Source: Acinetobacter nectaris CIP 110549 (lineage in GTDB: Bacteria > Pseudomonadota > Gammaproteobacteria > Pseudomonadales > Moraxellaceae). From it: 64,000 bases of DNA. Both the position numbers and the translations under genes were made by a program. Positions 40,811 through 51,620 of this stretch are shown here, piece after piece. Where the stretch lies: contig NZ_KI530737.1 of NCBI RefSeq assembly GCF_000488215.1, positions 1 to 64,000 of the forward strand. The letters are read 5' to 3'. Positions within the stretch are counted from its first letter, which is position 1; each line of letters begins with the position of its first letter. The notes beneath the pieces are model-generated. The model saw only the letters and a program-made list of their open reading frames with translations. It searched no databases and was not told where the DNA came from.

Positions 40811-42136
40811 ATGTCTTCTCAGAAAATTGGACTACTTTCTCTCACGGCGCTCGTATTCAGCTCAATGGTTGGCTCTGGCGTATTTAGTCTGCCACAGAAT
40901 ATGGCTGCCGTTTCCAATGGTGCAGCTTTAATCATTGCTTGGCTCATCACAGGCATTGGTATTTTATTTTTGGCCTTCGCGCTTTTGTTCTTATCTCGCC
41001 AATATCCAGAACTTGATGGTGGCATTTATAACTATGCACGTGCAGGCTTTGGCGAGCTCATCGGCTTCTGTTCCGCTTGGGGCTATTGGCTATGTACGAC
41101 CATTGGTATCGTCGGTTATGTCGTAATCGTCTTTGCCTCTTTAGGCATGTTTGTAGACACTAAAGAGCATGTGATTTTTGGTGATGGCAATACGCTCTAT
41201 GCAATCATTGGCTCATCTATATTTGTTTGGCTCGTACATTGGCTTGTAAGCCGTGGTATTAAAGAAGCCGCGATTGTAAATCTTATTGCAACTATTGGTA
41301 AAACTGTTCCAATGGTTGTCTTTATTTTATGTACTTTCTTTGCATTCAAGCTCGATCTATTCAAGTTTAATTTCCATGATGTTTCTTTACAGGTGCCTCT
41401 TTGGCAGCAAGTAAAAGATCTCATGCTCATTACTTTATGGGTATTTACAGGCATTGAAGGCGCAGTTGTATTATCTTCTCGTGCAAAAAATAGAAATGAT
41501 ATTGGTAAAGCCACGGTTTTCGGTGTTCTCACTGCGCTTACCTTTTATATTATGGTCACTGTACTGTCTTATGGTCTGTCTACACGTGCAGAAATTGCAG
41601 GTATGCAGAACCCATCAATGGCAACCATTTTATCTCATTATATTGGTTTTTCGGGTACCGTTATTATTACTGTTGGGCTTATTATTTCTGTTGCTTCTTC
41701 TTACTTAAGCTGGACCCTCTTTGCAACTGAGATTCCTTTTCTTGCTGCAAAAAATGGGGCTTTTCCTAAGAAGTTTTTAGAAACCAATGAGAATAATGTA
41801 CCTAAAGCATCATTGTGGCTAACATCTATTGTGGTTCAGCTCTGTCTTGTTGCTGTCTATTTCTTTAATAAGAATTACACACAGCTTCTACTTATTTCTT
41901 CTGTGATGATCCTCTTACCGTATTTCTTGGTATCTGCATTTTATTTAAAAGAATCTATTAGACATAAACGCCATAAGCATATTTGTATTGCATCAGTTGC
42001 AACCATCTATGCACTATGGTTGTTATATGCTGCTGGTGTTTCGTTACTGCTTCTTTCCGTTGCATTATATGCTGTTGGACTCATCATCTTCTTTTATAGT
42101 TATTTACAACATAAAAGACAGCTCAAAGCAGAATAA
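40811..42136 (+). CDS. APC-superfamily amino acid permease (basic amino acid/polyamine antiporter type)
   Basis: A 441-residue inner-membrane protein with twelve membrane segments. The N terminus has the APC signature LTALVFSSMVGSGVFSLPQNMA, and the sequence most resembles ArcD/YdgI-like arginine-ornithine antiporters (ELDGGIYNYARAGFGELIGF, TGIEGAVVLSSRAKN). It is translationally coupled to the MmuM-like gene, which makes S-methylmethionine, methionine or homocysteine alternative substrates; this is inference from context. A terminator follows. Confidence 0.88.
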   Translation: MSSQKIGLLSLTALVFSSMVGSGVFSLPQNMAAVSNGAALIIAWLITGIGILFLAFALLFLSRQYPELDGGIYNYARAGFGELIGFCSAWGYWLCTTIGIVGYVVIVFASLGMFVDTKEHVIFGDGNTLYAIIGSSIFVWLVHWLVSRGIKEAAIVNLIATIGKTVPMVVFILCTFFAFKLDLFKFNFHDVSLQVPLWQQVKDLMLITLWVFTGIEGAVVLSSRAKNRNDIGKATVFGVLTALTFYIMVTVLSYGLSTRAEIAGMQNPSMATILSHYIGFSGTVIITVGLIISVASSYLSWTLFATEIPFLAAKNGAFPKKFLETNENNVPKASLWLTSIVVQLCLVAVYFFNKNYTQLLLISSVMILLPYFLVSAFYLKESIRHKRHKHICIASVATIYALWLLYAAGVSLLLLSVALYAVGLIIFFYSYLQHKRQLKAE

Positions 42137-42145
42137 ACGGCATAA

Positions 42146-42172
42146 AAAAACGGTTCATCATGAACCGTTTTT
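42146..42172. terminator. Bidirectional terminator between the permease and gltP-type genes
   Basis: 12-bp perfect stem (AAAAACGGTTCA / TGAACCGTTTTT) with a three-base loop. Confidence 0.9.
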
Positions 42173-42187
42173 ATTTGAAGCATTCAA

Positions 42188-43474
42188 TTATTTAAGAGAA
42201 AGCTCATATTCTTTTGCTTTTTCTGCATCAAATTGCTTTTCCCACTTACTAATTACAAGTACTGCCAAAGCATTACCAATAACGTTCAATGCAGTACGTG
42301 CCATATCTAAGATACGGTCAACACCAGCAATAAATGCAAGACCTTCTAAAGGAATACCTACAGAACCAAGCGTTGCAAGTAGTACAACGAATGAAACTCC
42401 AGGAACACCAGCAATACCTTTTGAAGTTACCATTAACGTTAATACAAGCATAATTTCTTGTGTTAATGACAAATCAATGCCGTATAACTGCGCAATAAAG
42501 ATTGCAGCAATACTTTGGTAAAGCGTAGAACCATCTAGGTTAAATGAATAACCTGTTGGTACAACGAAGCTTGAAATTGCTTTAGGCGCACCGTATGCTT
42601 CCATTTTTTGCATGATACGCGGTAAAACTGTCTCAGAACTTGCAGTTGAGAATGCAAGAATAAGTTCATCTTTTAGAATTTTAATAATTGTAAAAATGTT
42701 TAGATTACAAATTTTTGCAACAATACCTAATACACCTAAACCAAAAATTAAAATGGCAGCGTAAACTAAACCAACAAGTTTTGCTAATGGTACCAATGAA
42801 GAGAAGCCAAAGCTTGCAACAGTTACGGCGATTAATGCAAATACACCTACTGGCGCATACATCATCACAATATGAGTTACACGGAACATTGCTTCTGAAA
42901 CAGATTTCATTACATCAAGTAATGGCTGTTTTGTTTCATTTGGAAGTGCAGCTAAACCTGTACCAAAAATAACCGAGAAGAATATGATTGGCAGCATTTG
43001 TGCTGTTGCCATTGCATTAAAAATATTCGATGGAATTAGAGACAATAATGTCTGCATAAAACTATGCGAACCTGACTGAACTTGCTCAGTTGTATGTTCA
43101 TACTGAGAAATATCAACTTTATGCAAAAGAGACATATCCACACCAGCACCAGGGTGGAATGTATTTGCTAAGAATATCCCTAAAATAATTGCAACGGTCG
43201 TAATAACTTCAAAATAAATAATTGTTTTTAAACCAAGTGTTCCTAATTTCTTAGAATCTCCTACCCCAGCAATCCCTAGGATTAATGTAGAAATTACAAT
43301 AGGCACAACAATCATTTTAATCAGACTAATAAAGATCTGACCAGCAGGTTTCAAGAAATTAGTAACTGCATAATCTCTAATTTCAGGCTGATTATGTAGA
43401 ATCGCCCCGACAACAACCCCTAAAACTAAGGCGATTAAGATTTGCCACGCAAGACTAATCTTCACTTTTTTCAT
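42188..43474 (-). CDS. Dicarboxylate/amino acid:cation symporter (DAACS family)
   Basis: Inner-membrane symporter of 428 residues for C4-dicarboxylates or Glu/Asp with H+ or Na+. The family motifs are clear: FSTASSETVLPRIMQK (serine-rich hairpin), SFVVPTGYSFNLDGSTLYQS, VLTLMVTSKGIAGVPGVSFVVL and a C-terminal VDRILDMARTALNVIGNALA. It could be GltP (glutamate) or DctA (dicarboxylate); sequence by eye cannot separate them, but the overall length is closer to GltP. It is monocistronic and convergent with the permease gene. Confidence 0.92.
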   Translation of the reverse strand: MKKVKISLAWQILIALVLGVVVGAILHNQPEIRDYAVTNFLKPAGQIFISLIKMIVVPIVISTLILGIAGVGDSKKLGTLGLKTIIYFEVITTVAIILGIFLANTFHPGAGVDMSLLHKVDISQYEHTTEQVQSGSHSFMQTLLSLIPSNIFNAMATAQMLPIIFFSVIFGTGLAALPNETKQPLLDVMKSVSEAMFRVTHIVMMYAPVGVFALIAVTVASFGFSSLVPLAKLVGLVYAAILIFGLGVLGIVAKICNLNIFTIIKILKDELILAFSTASSETVLPRIMQKMEAYGAPKAISSFVVPTGYSFNLDGSTLYQSIAAIFIAQLYGIDLSLTQEIMLVLTLMVTSKGIAGVPGVSFVVLLATLGSVGIPLEGLAFIAGVDRILDMARTALNVIGNALAVLVISKWEKQFDAEKAKEYELSLK

Positions 43475-43960
43475 AGGCCAAAAACCCTACTCAATCCCAT
43501 TTTTTGTAATAAATTTATGCATCACAATGTTGGGAAATGGAAAGATAAAAGCATGAAACTCATGAGCTGAGTACTGATAATGCTTTGCTAAAAACTGAAC
43601 TAATGTACTAATGGGCTATTCAAGCGTCAACATAAAATTACATGTGATACTAGTTAAAAAATGTATCATTTTTTATTTTCTTTAATTATCATATGGTTAT
43701 ATGTTTATATTTTTCTCTCACTCATTTCCTCTTATTTGTAGTTTTTACTTTTTTCAAATAAAATCAATTATACCAAAGTCTTGTTTTTACTAAAAACTTA
43801 TAATTTTATTCTATGAATAATATAACAAAAAGATATCACTGAATTACTCTTCTCTATACTATATTTTTATATTGTACCTACAAGTTGCCTTTTGTACTTA
43901 CAATTACATAAATGCTCGTTATAATAAATTTTCTCATAAACACCAAAAATACTGAGACCT
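43475..43960. other. 486-base AT-rich intergenic region, divergent promoters of the symporter and pgm
   Basis: No supported ORF. The half near 43960 holds a good plus-strand promoter candidate for pgm: TTACAA, 16 bases, TATAAT at 43920-43925, about 35 bases before the ATG. The other half should hold the symporter promoter; no site stands out. Confidence 0.5.
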
Positions 43961-45331
43961 ATGACAACCTTAACTTGCTTTAAAGCCTACGATATTCGTG
44001 GCAAATTAGAAACTGAACTCAATGAAGATATTTCATATAAAGTTGGACGTGCTTATGGACAAATTTATAAACCAAAAACAATTGTCGTAGGCTGTGATGT
44101 ACGTTTAAGTAGTCAAAGTTTAAAAGAAGCTCTTATTCAAGGTCTAAATGATGCAGGTGTCAATGTACTCGACCTTGGAATGACAGGTACAGAAGAAGTT
44201 TACTTTGGTGCATTCCATCTCGATGTGCAAGGTGGAATCGAAGTTACAGCAAGCCATAACCCAATGGACTATAACGGCATTAAGTTAGTACGTGAAAATG
44301 CACGTCCTATCAGTGCCGATACTGGTCTTAAAGATATTCAGAAACTGGCTGAAGAAAACAACTTTGAAGAAGTTGCACAAAAAGGTACAACTGAATCTTA
44401 CAATATTCTTCCAGAATTTGTTGAGCATCTACTGACTTACATTCAACCTGAAAAAATTCGCCCATTAAAACTCGTTGTTAATGCAGGTAATGGTGCAGCA
44501 GGTCATGTTATTGATGCCTTAGAAGAAAAATTTAAAGCACTGAATATTCCTGTCGAATTTATTAAAATTCATCATGAAGCAGATGGTACATTCCCAAATG
44601 GGATTCCTAACCCAATTCTTGTAGAAAATCGTGCAAGTACATCTGAAGCTGTAATCAAACATGGTGCAGATATGGGTATTGCATGGGATGGCGACTTTGA
44701 CCGCTGCTTCCTTTTCGATGAAAAAGGTCAGTTTATCGAAGGCTATTATATTGTTGGTTTACTTGCACAAGCTTTTCTCATTCAAAAATCAGGTGAAAAA
44801 ATTGTTCATGACCCACGTTTGGTATGGAACACACTAGATATTGTTGAAAAATACAATGGTATTGCTGTTCAATCCAAATCAGGACATGCTTTTATCAAAC
44901 AAGTAATGCGTGAAGAAAATGCAGTCTATGGCGGTGAAATGAGTGCACACCATTACTTCCGTGACTTCTCTTACTGTGACAGTGGTATGATTCCATGGTT
45001 ACTTGTTTCTTCACTACTCTCAGAAACACAGCAGACACTTTCATCACTTGTTGAAAATATGATTGCTAAATTCCCATGTAGTGGCGAAATTAATTTCAAA
45101 GTAAGCAATACAGGTACTGTCATCCAACGTATTTTTGATCACTACGCTGTACAAAACCCAACGATTGATAAAACTGATGGCGTAAGTTTAGATTTTGGTG
45201 CATGGAGACTCAATATTCGTGCATCAAATACAGAACCTTTACTACGTTTAAATATCGAATTAAATGCAAGTGCGGCAGGCCGATCTTTACAATCTTATGT
45301 AGATGAAGTTTCAGCACTGATTCAAGCATAA
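43961..45331 (+). CDS. pgm: Phosphomannomutase/phosphoglucomutase
   Basis: Interconverts hexose-1- and 6-phosphates for nucleotide-sugar synthesis. The 456-residue alpha-D-phosphohexomutase has all four signatures: [13 protein letters not shown] at the N terminus, the phosphoserine loop [14 protein letters not shown] near residue 100, the metal loop [11 protein letters not shown] near 245, and sugar-binding [13 protein letters not shown], then [11 protein letters not shown] at the C terminus. It closely resembles AlgC/ManB proteins. It converges on galE, as pgm does at the downstream edge of the Acinetobacter K locus. Confidence 0.94.
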   Translation: MTTLTCFKAYDIRGKLETELNEDISYKVGRAYGQIYKPKTIVVGCDVRLSSQSLKEALIQGLNDAGVNVLDLGMTGTEEVYFGAFHLDVQGGIEVTASHNPMDYNGIKLVRENARPISADTGLKDIQKLAEENNFEEVAQKGTTESYNILPEFVEHLLTYIQPEKIRPLKLVVNAGNGAAGHVIDALEEKFKALNIPVEFIKIHHEADGTFPNGIPNPILVENRASTSEAVIKHGADMGIAWDGDFDRCFLFDEKGQFIEGYYIVGLLAQAFLIQKSGEKIVHDPRLVWNTLDIVEKYNGIAVQSKSGHAFIKQVMREENAVYGGEMSAHHYFRDFSYCDSGMIPWLLVSSLLSETQQTLSSLVENMIAKFPCSGEINFKVSNTGTVIQRIFDHYAVQNPTIDKTDGVSLDFGAWRLNIRASNTEPLLRLNIELNASAAGRSLQSYVDEVSALIQA

Positions 45332-45468
45332 AAATAACCGTAGCTAAGCTATAATAATATAGCTTAGCTACTTATTAAGTTCCACGTGAAACATAAGTTT
45401 GAATAAAATTATATAGCTAGATATTATATCTACCCCTTACCTCTCACATATTGGTCCCAACAATAATT

Positions 45469-46311
45469 ATGCTTTGGATTATCATTCTTGTATTAGGGAT
45501 ATGCTTTTTTGGTCTTATTCTACAGTTTTGGCTTGTTATTTTATCTACAGTATTAGGTGCTTTTTTTTGGGGTACAACAGGAGGGATTGTTGGCTTTATC
45601 GTAGGTTGCTTTCTACAAACGAACAGCCAGAAAAAGCGAATTAATCTATACCAATCTCAACAATACTATCAGCAATCACAAGCATCCCATGATATTACAC
45701 GCCTAAAGCCTATTATTGAGCTTGTAAGTTATTACACCACTTTTCCCGACCAAAACTGGTCATCAGATAAAGTAAATTATGTAAAAAATACATTTCGCTC
45801 TGAGTGTAGAGATGAAAATGATCTCACTCTTTTAAAAGATCTTCTGAAAGAAAGACGTTTAGATCTTGCCCAAATTTTGAGAGAAGTATTAACCCTTTCA
45901 GATTATGAGACACGAATTACTATTTTTAAAATGTGTTGCCAAGGCTTAAATTATAATAATTACAATGATGCTAATATGGAGAGAATCCTCGTCAATCTAG
46001 CAACAAATTTACAGCTCCATATATTTCATTACCAAACCATTATCGATATGTTCAAAAGCCATAGTCATCAACAAGGTGGTTATAGCTATACAAATGAAAA
46101 CTATACAACCAGTTTAGCTGATGCATATCAGACTCTTGGCATTGCCGAGACAACTGACCAAGCGGCAGTCATTAAAGCATACCGTAAAAAAATGATGCAA
46201 TATCACCCTGACAAAAATCCAAATGCCTCTGAAGCTGAAAAAGAAAAGCTCAACGAAAAGGTCAGTGAAATACAAACCGCTAAAGAAAGAATTATTAAAT
46301 CTTTAGGTTAA
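45469..46311 (+). CDS. Membrane-anchored J-domain protein (DjlA-like)
   Basis: A 280-residue DnaK co-chaperone candidate. The N terminus has a hydrophobic stretch of about 60 residues with a Gly-rich segment (LWIIILVLGICFFGLIL, GTTGGIVGFIVGCFL), a middle TerB-like helical region (residues 75-195), and a C-terminal J domain (about 210-275) with the key HPD in MMQYHPDKNPNASE. This is the architecture of DjlA. The ATG at 45469 is preferred over a TTG upstream. It lies between pgm and galE; this gene is not part of the usual A. baumannii K-locus flank as I know it. A terminator follows. Confidence 0.88.
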   Translation: MLWIIILVLGICFFGLILQFWLVILSTVLGAFFWGTTGGIVGFIVGCFLQTNSQKKRINLYQSQQYYQQSQASHDITRLKPIIELVSYYTTFPDQNWSSDKVNYVKNTFRSECRDENDLTLLKDLLKERRLDLAQILREVLTLSDYETRITIFKMCCQGLNYNNYNDANMERILVNLATNLQLHIFHYQTIIDMFKSHSHQQGGYSYTNENYTTSLADAYQTLGIAETTDQAAVIKAYRKKMMQYHPDKNPNASEAEKEKLNEKVSEIQTAKERIIKSLG

Positions 46312-46314
46312 AAA

Positions 46315-46344
46315 AAATGGTGAATACATTCATATTCACCATTT
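46315..46344. terminator. Terminator between the J-domain gene and galE
   Basis: 12-bp perfect stem (AAATGGTGAATA / TATTCACCATTT) with a 6-base loop between convergent genes. Confidence 0.8.
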
Positions 46345-46374
46345 TAGTCTAATATCTATTTTACTTGAGATATA

Positions 46375-47391
46375 TCAATTAAAGCCTGTTGGGTTTTGGC
46401 GTTGCCAATTCCAACTATCTTTGAGCATATCTTCTAAAGTAAATTTCGGTTGCCATTTCAGCTCTGCAACAGCCCTTTGGTTATCTGCAAAGTAAGCTGC
46501 TAAATCACCCTCTCGACGAGGTGCATACTCAAAAGGCACTTTTAAGCCATTTACTTTTTCGAAGGTTTCTTTAATTTGTAGTACTGAACAGCCTTGGCCT
46601 GTTCCAATATTCCAAGCACGACAACCCGTATTATCTAAACGATTATCTAAAGCACGTAGATGTGCATCAGCTAAATCTACAACATGGATATAATCACGAA
46701 TACATGTCCCATCAGGTGTATTGTAGTCATTACCAAAAATTGAGAGTTTTTCTCGTTTTCCAACAGCAACCTGTGTCACATAAGGCATCAGATTATTTGG
46801 AATACCTTGTGGGTCTTCCCCAATCTGACCACTTTGATGTGCACCAACAGGATTAAAATAACGCAGTAAAGCTACAGACCAACGATCATCAGCAATTGCT
46901 AGCTTTTCTAACATTTGCTCAATAATAAGCTTAGTATAGCCATAGTTATTATTTGGCATCCCTGTTGGCATTGTTTCTTGATATGGAGATGGATTGTTTT
47001 CCCCATAAACGGTTGCCGATGAGCTAAAGACAATGTTAAAAACATTTGCCTTTTCCATGGCTTTGAACAAGCTTACGCTGCCTGCAATATTATGTTCAAA
47101 ATAAGAAAGTGGAAACTTTTGGCTTTCTCCAACAGCTTTTAAACCTGCGAAGTGAATCACTGCATCAATCTTATGAGAATGAAATACCTCTGCGAGTCTA
47201 CTTTCATCACGAATATCAGCTTCGACAAACTCAAGGCTTTTGCCTGCAAGTTTTTCTACACGTTTAAGTGACTCAACTGAGCTATTTGATAGATTATCAA
47301 TTACTACAACATCATGCCCTGCCTCTAAAAGTGCAAGACATGTATGTGAGCCAATAAAACCTGCTCCACCAGCTACTAAAATATTAGCCAT
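46375..47391 (-). CDS. galE: UDP-glucose 4-epimerase
   Basis: Interconverts UDP-Glc and UDP-Gal (and perhaps the N-acetyl forms; the equivalent gene in A. baumannii K loci is called gne1). The 338-residue SDR protein has the NAD motif [18 protein letters not shown], the Ser in FSSSATVYG, YxxxK in YGYTK, and [12 protein letters not shown]. It matches E. coli GalE in length (338). It overlaps pgi by eight bases and is the last gene of galU-ugd-pgi-galE. Confidence 0.95.
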   Translation of the reverse strand: MANILVAGGAGFIGSHTCLALLEAGHDVVVIDNLSNSSVESLKRVEKLAGKSLEFVEADIRDESRLAEVFHSHKIDAVIHFAGLKAVGESQKFPLSYFEHNIAGSVSLFKAMEKANVFNIVFSSSATVYGENNPSPYQETMPTGMPNNNYGYTKLIIEQMLEKLAIADDRWSVALLRYFNPVGAHQSGQIGEDPQGIPNNLMPYVTQVAVGKREKLSIFGNDYNTPDGTCIRDYIHVVDLADAHLRALDNRLDNTGCRAWNIGTGQGCSVLQIKETFEKVNGLKVPFEYAPRREGDLAAYFADNQRAVAELKWQPKFTLEDMLKDSWNWQRQNPTGFN

Positions 47392-49060
47392 TATTTTTTC
47401 CTAACAAAATTTCAATGAGTCCTTGTGTCGATGCATCAAAAGATGACAAATCTTCTTGTTCACCATTAAGTACAGGTAGTAACTGATTTGCAATTTCTTT
47501 ACCCTTTTCAACACCCCATTGGTCAAAAGGATTAATATTCCAAATAACAGATTGAACAAAAACTTTATGTTCATAAAGTGCAACAAGCATTCCAAGTGTA
47601 TAAGGACTCAGTTCTTGAATAAGCATCGTTGTACTTGGTTGATTGCCTTCATATTGTTTATATTCAGGTAGATGATCTAGCTCATCTTTTGCAAGTGCTT
47701 CATTTCCAAATGCAAGCAATCTTGACTGCGCTAAACAATTCGATAAGGCTAAATTATGCTGTATTGCCAATGCTTCTGCATTTTCAACATAAGTAAAATG
47801 TTTTGCATTATAACGCTCTACAGGCGCAATAAAATCACAACTGACGGAGTGTGTACCCTGATGAAGTAACTGATAAAAAGCATGTTGTGCATTGGGTCCA
47901 ACTTCACCCCATACAATTGGACATGTTCTCAACTCAACTTTTTTATTATTTCGTTGAATTGACTTACCATTTGATTCCATTTCTAGCTGTTGTAGATAAG
48001 AAGCAAAGTATTTTAAACGTCCATCATAAGGTAAAACTGCATGCGTTTGCATGTCTAAGAAGTTTGTATTCCAAACTCCCAACAACCCCATTAAAACTGG
48101 AATATTTTCTGCAAATGGCGCTTTTTGAAAGTGTTGATCTACAGCATAAGCCCCTGCTAAAAACTCTTTAAACCCATCAACACCAACAGTTAATGCTATC
48201 GGCAAACCAATACAAGACCATAGTGAATAACGACCACCAACCCAGTCCCACAACAAAAATTGCTTCTCAGGATCAATTCCCCAAGCAGTCATTTTTTCAG
48301 GCTTTGTGGAAACACCGATAAAGTGATTTTTTATCACAGTATCATTTTCACCTAATGCTTTTTCAAGCCATAGACGCACAGTCTTTGCATTTGACAATGT
48401 GTCAATTGTGCCAAATGATTTCGATGAAATAATAAATAATGTCGTTTCTGGACGTAGCTGATGTAGTAGATCAGAAAGTTGGCTACCATCCATTGTAGAA
48501 ACAAAGTGTGTTTTTAGGGGACTGGCTGTTTGTACTTTAAAATCTGAGAGTGCATGACTGACCATTAGTGGACCAAGGTCAGATCCACCAACACCAATAT
48601 TGACAACATCTTGAATGACTTCGCCTGTTGCACCACGATATTGACCTTGGTGAATTTTCTCCACCAATGCATACATTCTTTCCAGCTGCTCATTTACCTG
48701 ATTTGCAAGCAGTTGATGTTCACTTCCTTGCTTTGGTAATCTGAGTGCCCAATGCATTACAGCACGTTTTTCTGTGTAGTTAATTGTGTCTGTTGAAAAA
48801 AGCTTTTTAATCCAATCATCAAGCTTTTGCTGCTTTGCAAACCCAACAAGCTCATCTAACACTGGCTGTGTAATACGCTGCTTACTATAATCAAAAACTA
48901 ACTGCTCAAATGATTGAGAAAAGTCTTTAAATCTTGATTTATGCTGGTCGAAAAGCTCATTTAAATGAATATTTTCCAAGCTAATAGCAAGTTTTTTCAA
49001 ATGATTATATGGGGTATTCATTGCATCTTTCGGAAATGTAGTTATATTTTGGTCGCTCAT
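47384..49060 (-). CDS. pgi: Glucose-6-phosphate isomerase
   Basis: Interconverts glucose-6-phosphate and fructose-6-phosphate. The 558-residue protein has the PGI signatures [36 protein letters not shown], and the C-terminal [13 protein letters not shown] with active Lys. The ATG overlaps the ugd stop (ATGA), so it is translationally coupled; a second Met at residue 14 is also possible. Position in the galU-ugd-pgi-galE unit matches the conserved flank of the Acinetobacter K locus, where it is called gpi. Confidence 0.96.
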   Translation of the reverse strand: MSDQNITTFPKDAMNTPYNHLKKLAISLENIHLNELFDQHKSRFKDFSQSFEQLVFDYSKQRITQPVLDELVGFAKQQKLDDWIKKLFSTDTINYTEKRAVMHWALRLPKQGSEHQLLANQVNEQLERMYALVEKIHQGQYRGATGEVIQDVVNIGVGGSDLGPLMVSHALSDFKVQTASPLKTHFVSTMDGSQLSDLLHQLRPETTLFIISSKSFGTIDTLSNAKTVRLWLEKALGENDTVIKNHFIGVSTKPEKMTAWGIDPEKQFLLWDWVGGRYSLWSCIGLPIALTVGVDGFKEFLAGAYAVDQHFQKAPFAENIPVLMGLLGVWNTNFLDMQTHAVLPYDGRLKYFASYLQQLEMESNGKSIQRNNKKVELRTCPIVWGEVGPNAQHAFYQLLHQGTHSVSCDFIAPVERYNAKHFTYVENAEALAIQHNLALSNCLAQSRLLAFGNEALAKDELDHLPEYKQYEGNQPSTTMLIQELSPYTLGMLVALYEHKVFVQSVIWNINPFDQWGVEKGKEIANQLLPVLNGEQEDLSSFDASTQGLIEILLGKNNG

Positions 49061-50316
49061 ATACGCCCAACTCCTTCATATGCAAAACCTTGTGATTTCA
49101 CATAATTTGCATCATAAACATTACGGCCATCAAATATCAGTGGATGATTCATTAATTGATGCAGACGCGTGTAATCTAAACTTAGATACTCTTTCCATGC
49201 AGTCAATAAGCACAGTACATCTGCTTTTTCTACAGCCTCGTAACGATGTTCACATAAAATAAGATCGTCACGCGACCCATATTTTTTTGCAATAAATGGT
49301 AGTGCTTGCGGGTCATGCAATTGAACAATCGCACCTTGTGCCCATAGTGCCGTCAGCATTTTATGTATAGGTGAAAAGTTTGTTCTTGGTGTATTTTCTT
49401 TAAATGATGCACCCCAAATTGCAACTACCTTACCTTTGAGATCGCATTGGTAATAGTTCCACAACTTGCGAAACAGTACTTCTTTTTGCTGTTCGTTAAT
49501 GTCCCAAACTTGTTCGAGCAATTCGCTTTTAATACCAGTTTGAGCAATTGTTTTTGTCAGTGTTAGAATATCTTGTGAAAAGTTTTCCCCACCAAAACCA
49601 ACACCTGGTGCTAGATATGATGAACCTATTCTAGAGTCGGCACCTAGCCCTAATCGCACGTTGGCAATATCAACATTCATCTTTTCAGCAACTTGAGCCA
49701 AATCATTCATATAACTGATACGTGTCGCTAACATGCCCGAAATACTTAATTTAGTAAATTCAGCATCTCGAATAGGCATAAATAAGTAATGATGATTTGC
49801 ACTATAAAAAGGTCTTAAAAGCTCTCGAATTTTTTGCTTTGCCATGGTTGATTCAACACCAACAACTATATGCTGTACTTTGGTAATACTGCTTAAGGCA
49901 TTACCCTCTTGAACCATATCTGGCAAATAACACCAATCATCTTTAACTGCAATTTCTTGTAATCTTTTCGTCCCTTCTAGACCAAAACTTGAACCATTTA
50001 CCATCAATTTAGGATGAATAATCGGTTGCATCTGAAGCTTTTTAAGAACATCTGCCGCAAGTGAATACTCATGAGAGTTAAATGCAAAAAAATAAGCATC
50101 AACATCAGCCGGAATATCTGAACATGAAGAAATAATAAGATTTTTTTGAATAATTTGTTTTTGTATTAAATCATTAACGGTTTTATCTTGGTATTCAATT
50201 GAACAGCAATTTTCGTCTACAGGGTATTGGCACCAGTAACTTTGGTGCCCATACTCTGCAAATAAACCCGCCATGACTCCTGCATTTAATGTCGTTCCAT
50301 AAATTGCAATTTTCAT
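49057..50316 (-). CDS. ugd: UDP-glucose 6-dehydrogenase family protein with altered active site
   Basis: Assigned as the NAD-dependent oxidase of UDP-Glc to UDP-GlcA from its position and fold. It has 419 residues. The central region aligns with the UDP-Glc/GDP-Man dehydrogenase family: [41 protein letters not shown], and the C-terminal [17 protein letters not shown]. However the standard GGxCFPKD is GGENFSQD here, so the catalytic Cys is Asn245; the Asn four residues after the conserved Lys is Ser203; and the N-terminal GxGYVGL is GTTLNAG. From memory, homologues at A. baumannii K loci share these changes, so it is probably a genuine subfamily and not decay. Coupled to pgi; 13 bases after galU. 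Confidence 0.8.
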   Translation of the reverse strand: MKIAIYGTTLNAGVMAGLFAEYGHQSYWCQYPVDENCCSIEYQDKTVNDLIQKQIIQKNLIISSCSDIPADVDAYFFAFNSHEYSLAADVLKKLQMQPIIHPKLMVNGSSFGLEGTKRLQEIAVKDDWCYLPDMVQEGNALSSITKVQHIVVGVESTMAKQKIRELLRPFYSANHHYLFMPIRDAEFTKLSISGMLATRISYMNDLAQVAEKMNVDIANVRLGLGADSRIGSSYLAPGVGFGGENFSQDILTLTKTIAQTGIKSELLEQVWDINEQQKEVLFRKLWNYYQCDLKGKVVAIWGASFKENTPRTNFSPIHKMLTALWAQGAIVQLHDPQALPFIAKKYGSRDDLILCEHRYEAVEKADVLCLLTAWKEYLSLDYTRLHQLMNHPLIFDGRNVYDANYVKSQGFAYEGVGRI

Positions 50317-50329
50317 GACTTTCCTTTAT

Positions 50330-51205
50330 TTAGATCTTTAATTCTTTAATGAGCTGTTTAAAATCATTACCTAGTTTTGGATGCTCAATACCGTAATGTA
50401 ATACAGCTTTTAAATAACCAAGTTTACTGCCGCAATCGAATGTTTCACCTTGCATACGGAATGCTTCAACTGTATCCATTGTTTGCAATGCTGCAATTGC
50501 ATCCGTCAGTTGGATTTCATTACCAGCACCTTTAGGTGTTGTTTCCAAAATATTCATAATTTTTGCAGGTAAAACATAACGACCTATCACAGATAGGTTG
50601 CTCGGTGCTTGATCAATGGCTGGCTTTTCAACAATGCCCTTCATCACAATGCTTTGTCCAACTTCAGGCGCCTGTTCAACATCCACGATACCATATTGAT
50701 CAACTAGATTTTCAGGTACAGCTTCTACCATAATTTGTGCAGCATTTGTTTCATCAAAACGTTTGACCATTTGAGCAAGATCATTCGTTGCACTATTTGC
50801 TTTTACAAGGACATCAGGAAGAAGTACAGCAAAATCATCATCACCTACAATATCTTTTGCGCATAGTACAGCATGACCAAGTCCAAGTGGCTGAGGCTGT
50901 CTTACACTAACAATAGAGACATCAGCAGGTACAATTTTTGTAATTTCATTCAATAAATCAATTTTCTTTTTATTTTCTAAAGTTGTTTCCAACTCGAAGT
51001 TACGGTCAAAATAATTTTCAATTGATGCTTTTGAACTATGAGTCACTAAAATAATTTGCTTTATACCAGCAGCTACTGCTTCTTTAACGACATATTCTAT
51101 TGCAGGACGATCAACAACAGTTACCATTTCTTTAGGAATTGATTTACTGGCTGGTAAAAAACGAGTACCCAAACCTGCAACAGGAAGAATAGCTTTTTTA
51201 ATCAT
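50330..51205 (-). CDS. galU: UTP-glucose-1-phosphate uridylyltransferase
   Basis: Makes UDP-glucose. The 291-residue protein has the nucleotidyltransferase start AILPVAGLGTRFLPASKSIPKEM, then PAIEYVVKEAVAAGI, LPDVLV, and GEIVEKP-type motif (KGIVEKPAID), and GETFDCGSKLGYLKAV at the C terminus. Length is normal. It is the first gene of galU-ugd-pgi-galE. Upstream lies a 415-base gap and a divergent FKBP gene. Confidence 0.96.
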   Translation of the reverse strand: MIKKAILPVAGLGTRFLPASKSIPKEMVTVVDRPAIEYVVKEAVAAGIKQIILVTHSSKASIENYFDRNFELETTLENKKKIDLLNEITKIVPADVSIVSVRQPQPLGLGHAVLCAKDIVGDDDFAVLLPDVLVKANSATNDLAQMVKRFDETNAAQIMVEAVPENLVDQYGIVDVEQAPEVGQSIVMKGIVEKPAIDQAPSNLSVIGRYVLPAKIMNILETTPKGAGNEIQLTDAIAALQTMDTVEAFRMQGETFDCGSKLGYLKAVLHYGIEHPKLGNDFKQLIKELKI

Positions 51206-51620
51206 AACAACTCTACTTTGTAATTAAAAATATATTTATAGCTCGATAATATCTTATCTAAAATAAACCCAATACACTTGTTATACACATATTGTGTTTA
51301 TTTTTTTATATCATCGATAAAATAAAAATATAGTATAATAAATTTACCGTAATATGATAGGTGTTCATATAATTTTGTCTTTTTATAAAAAATAAATATT
51401 TTTATGAAATCCACAACTTTTTAACAGTAGATCATCAATAATTCACTATAATTCTAAATTTACATAAAGTATCAAGATGTTTTTTTACATCTTTTCACCT
51501 TGGTGCTATTTTTAATATTTAAGATACAACACTATTAAGTTTAATTGATTAAAACTATCCTATAAATGATAAGGATATACTTGATCATATTTAATAGTTA
51601 AATTAATTTTTGGATTTTAT
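51206..51620. other. 415-base AT-rich gap between galU and the FKBP genes (K-locus position)
   Basis: No ORF is supported. It must hold the galU promoter (minus) and the fkpA promoter (plus). A small hairpin (AAGATGT / ACATCTT, 51474-51493) is seen. In A. baumannii this is where wza-wzb-wzc and the capsule genes lie; nothing of them remains visible here. Confidence 0.5.

Noticed and set aside
41197..41532. 111-codon minus-strand frame inside the permease gene
   Set aside because: Antisense to conserved permease sequence; no start signal.
42002..42521. Plus-strand frame running from the permease end into the symporter gene
   Set aside because: It crosses a strong terminator and is antisense to the symporter.
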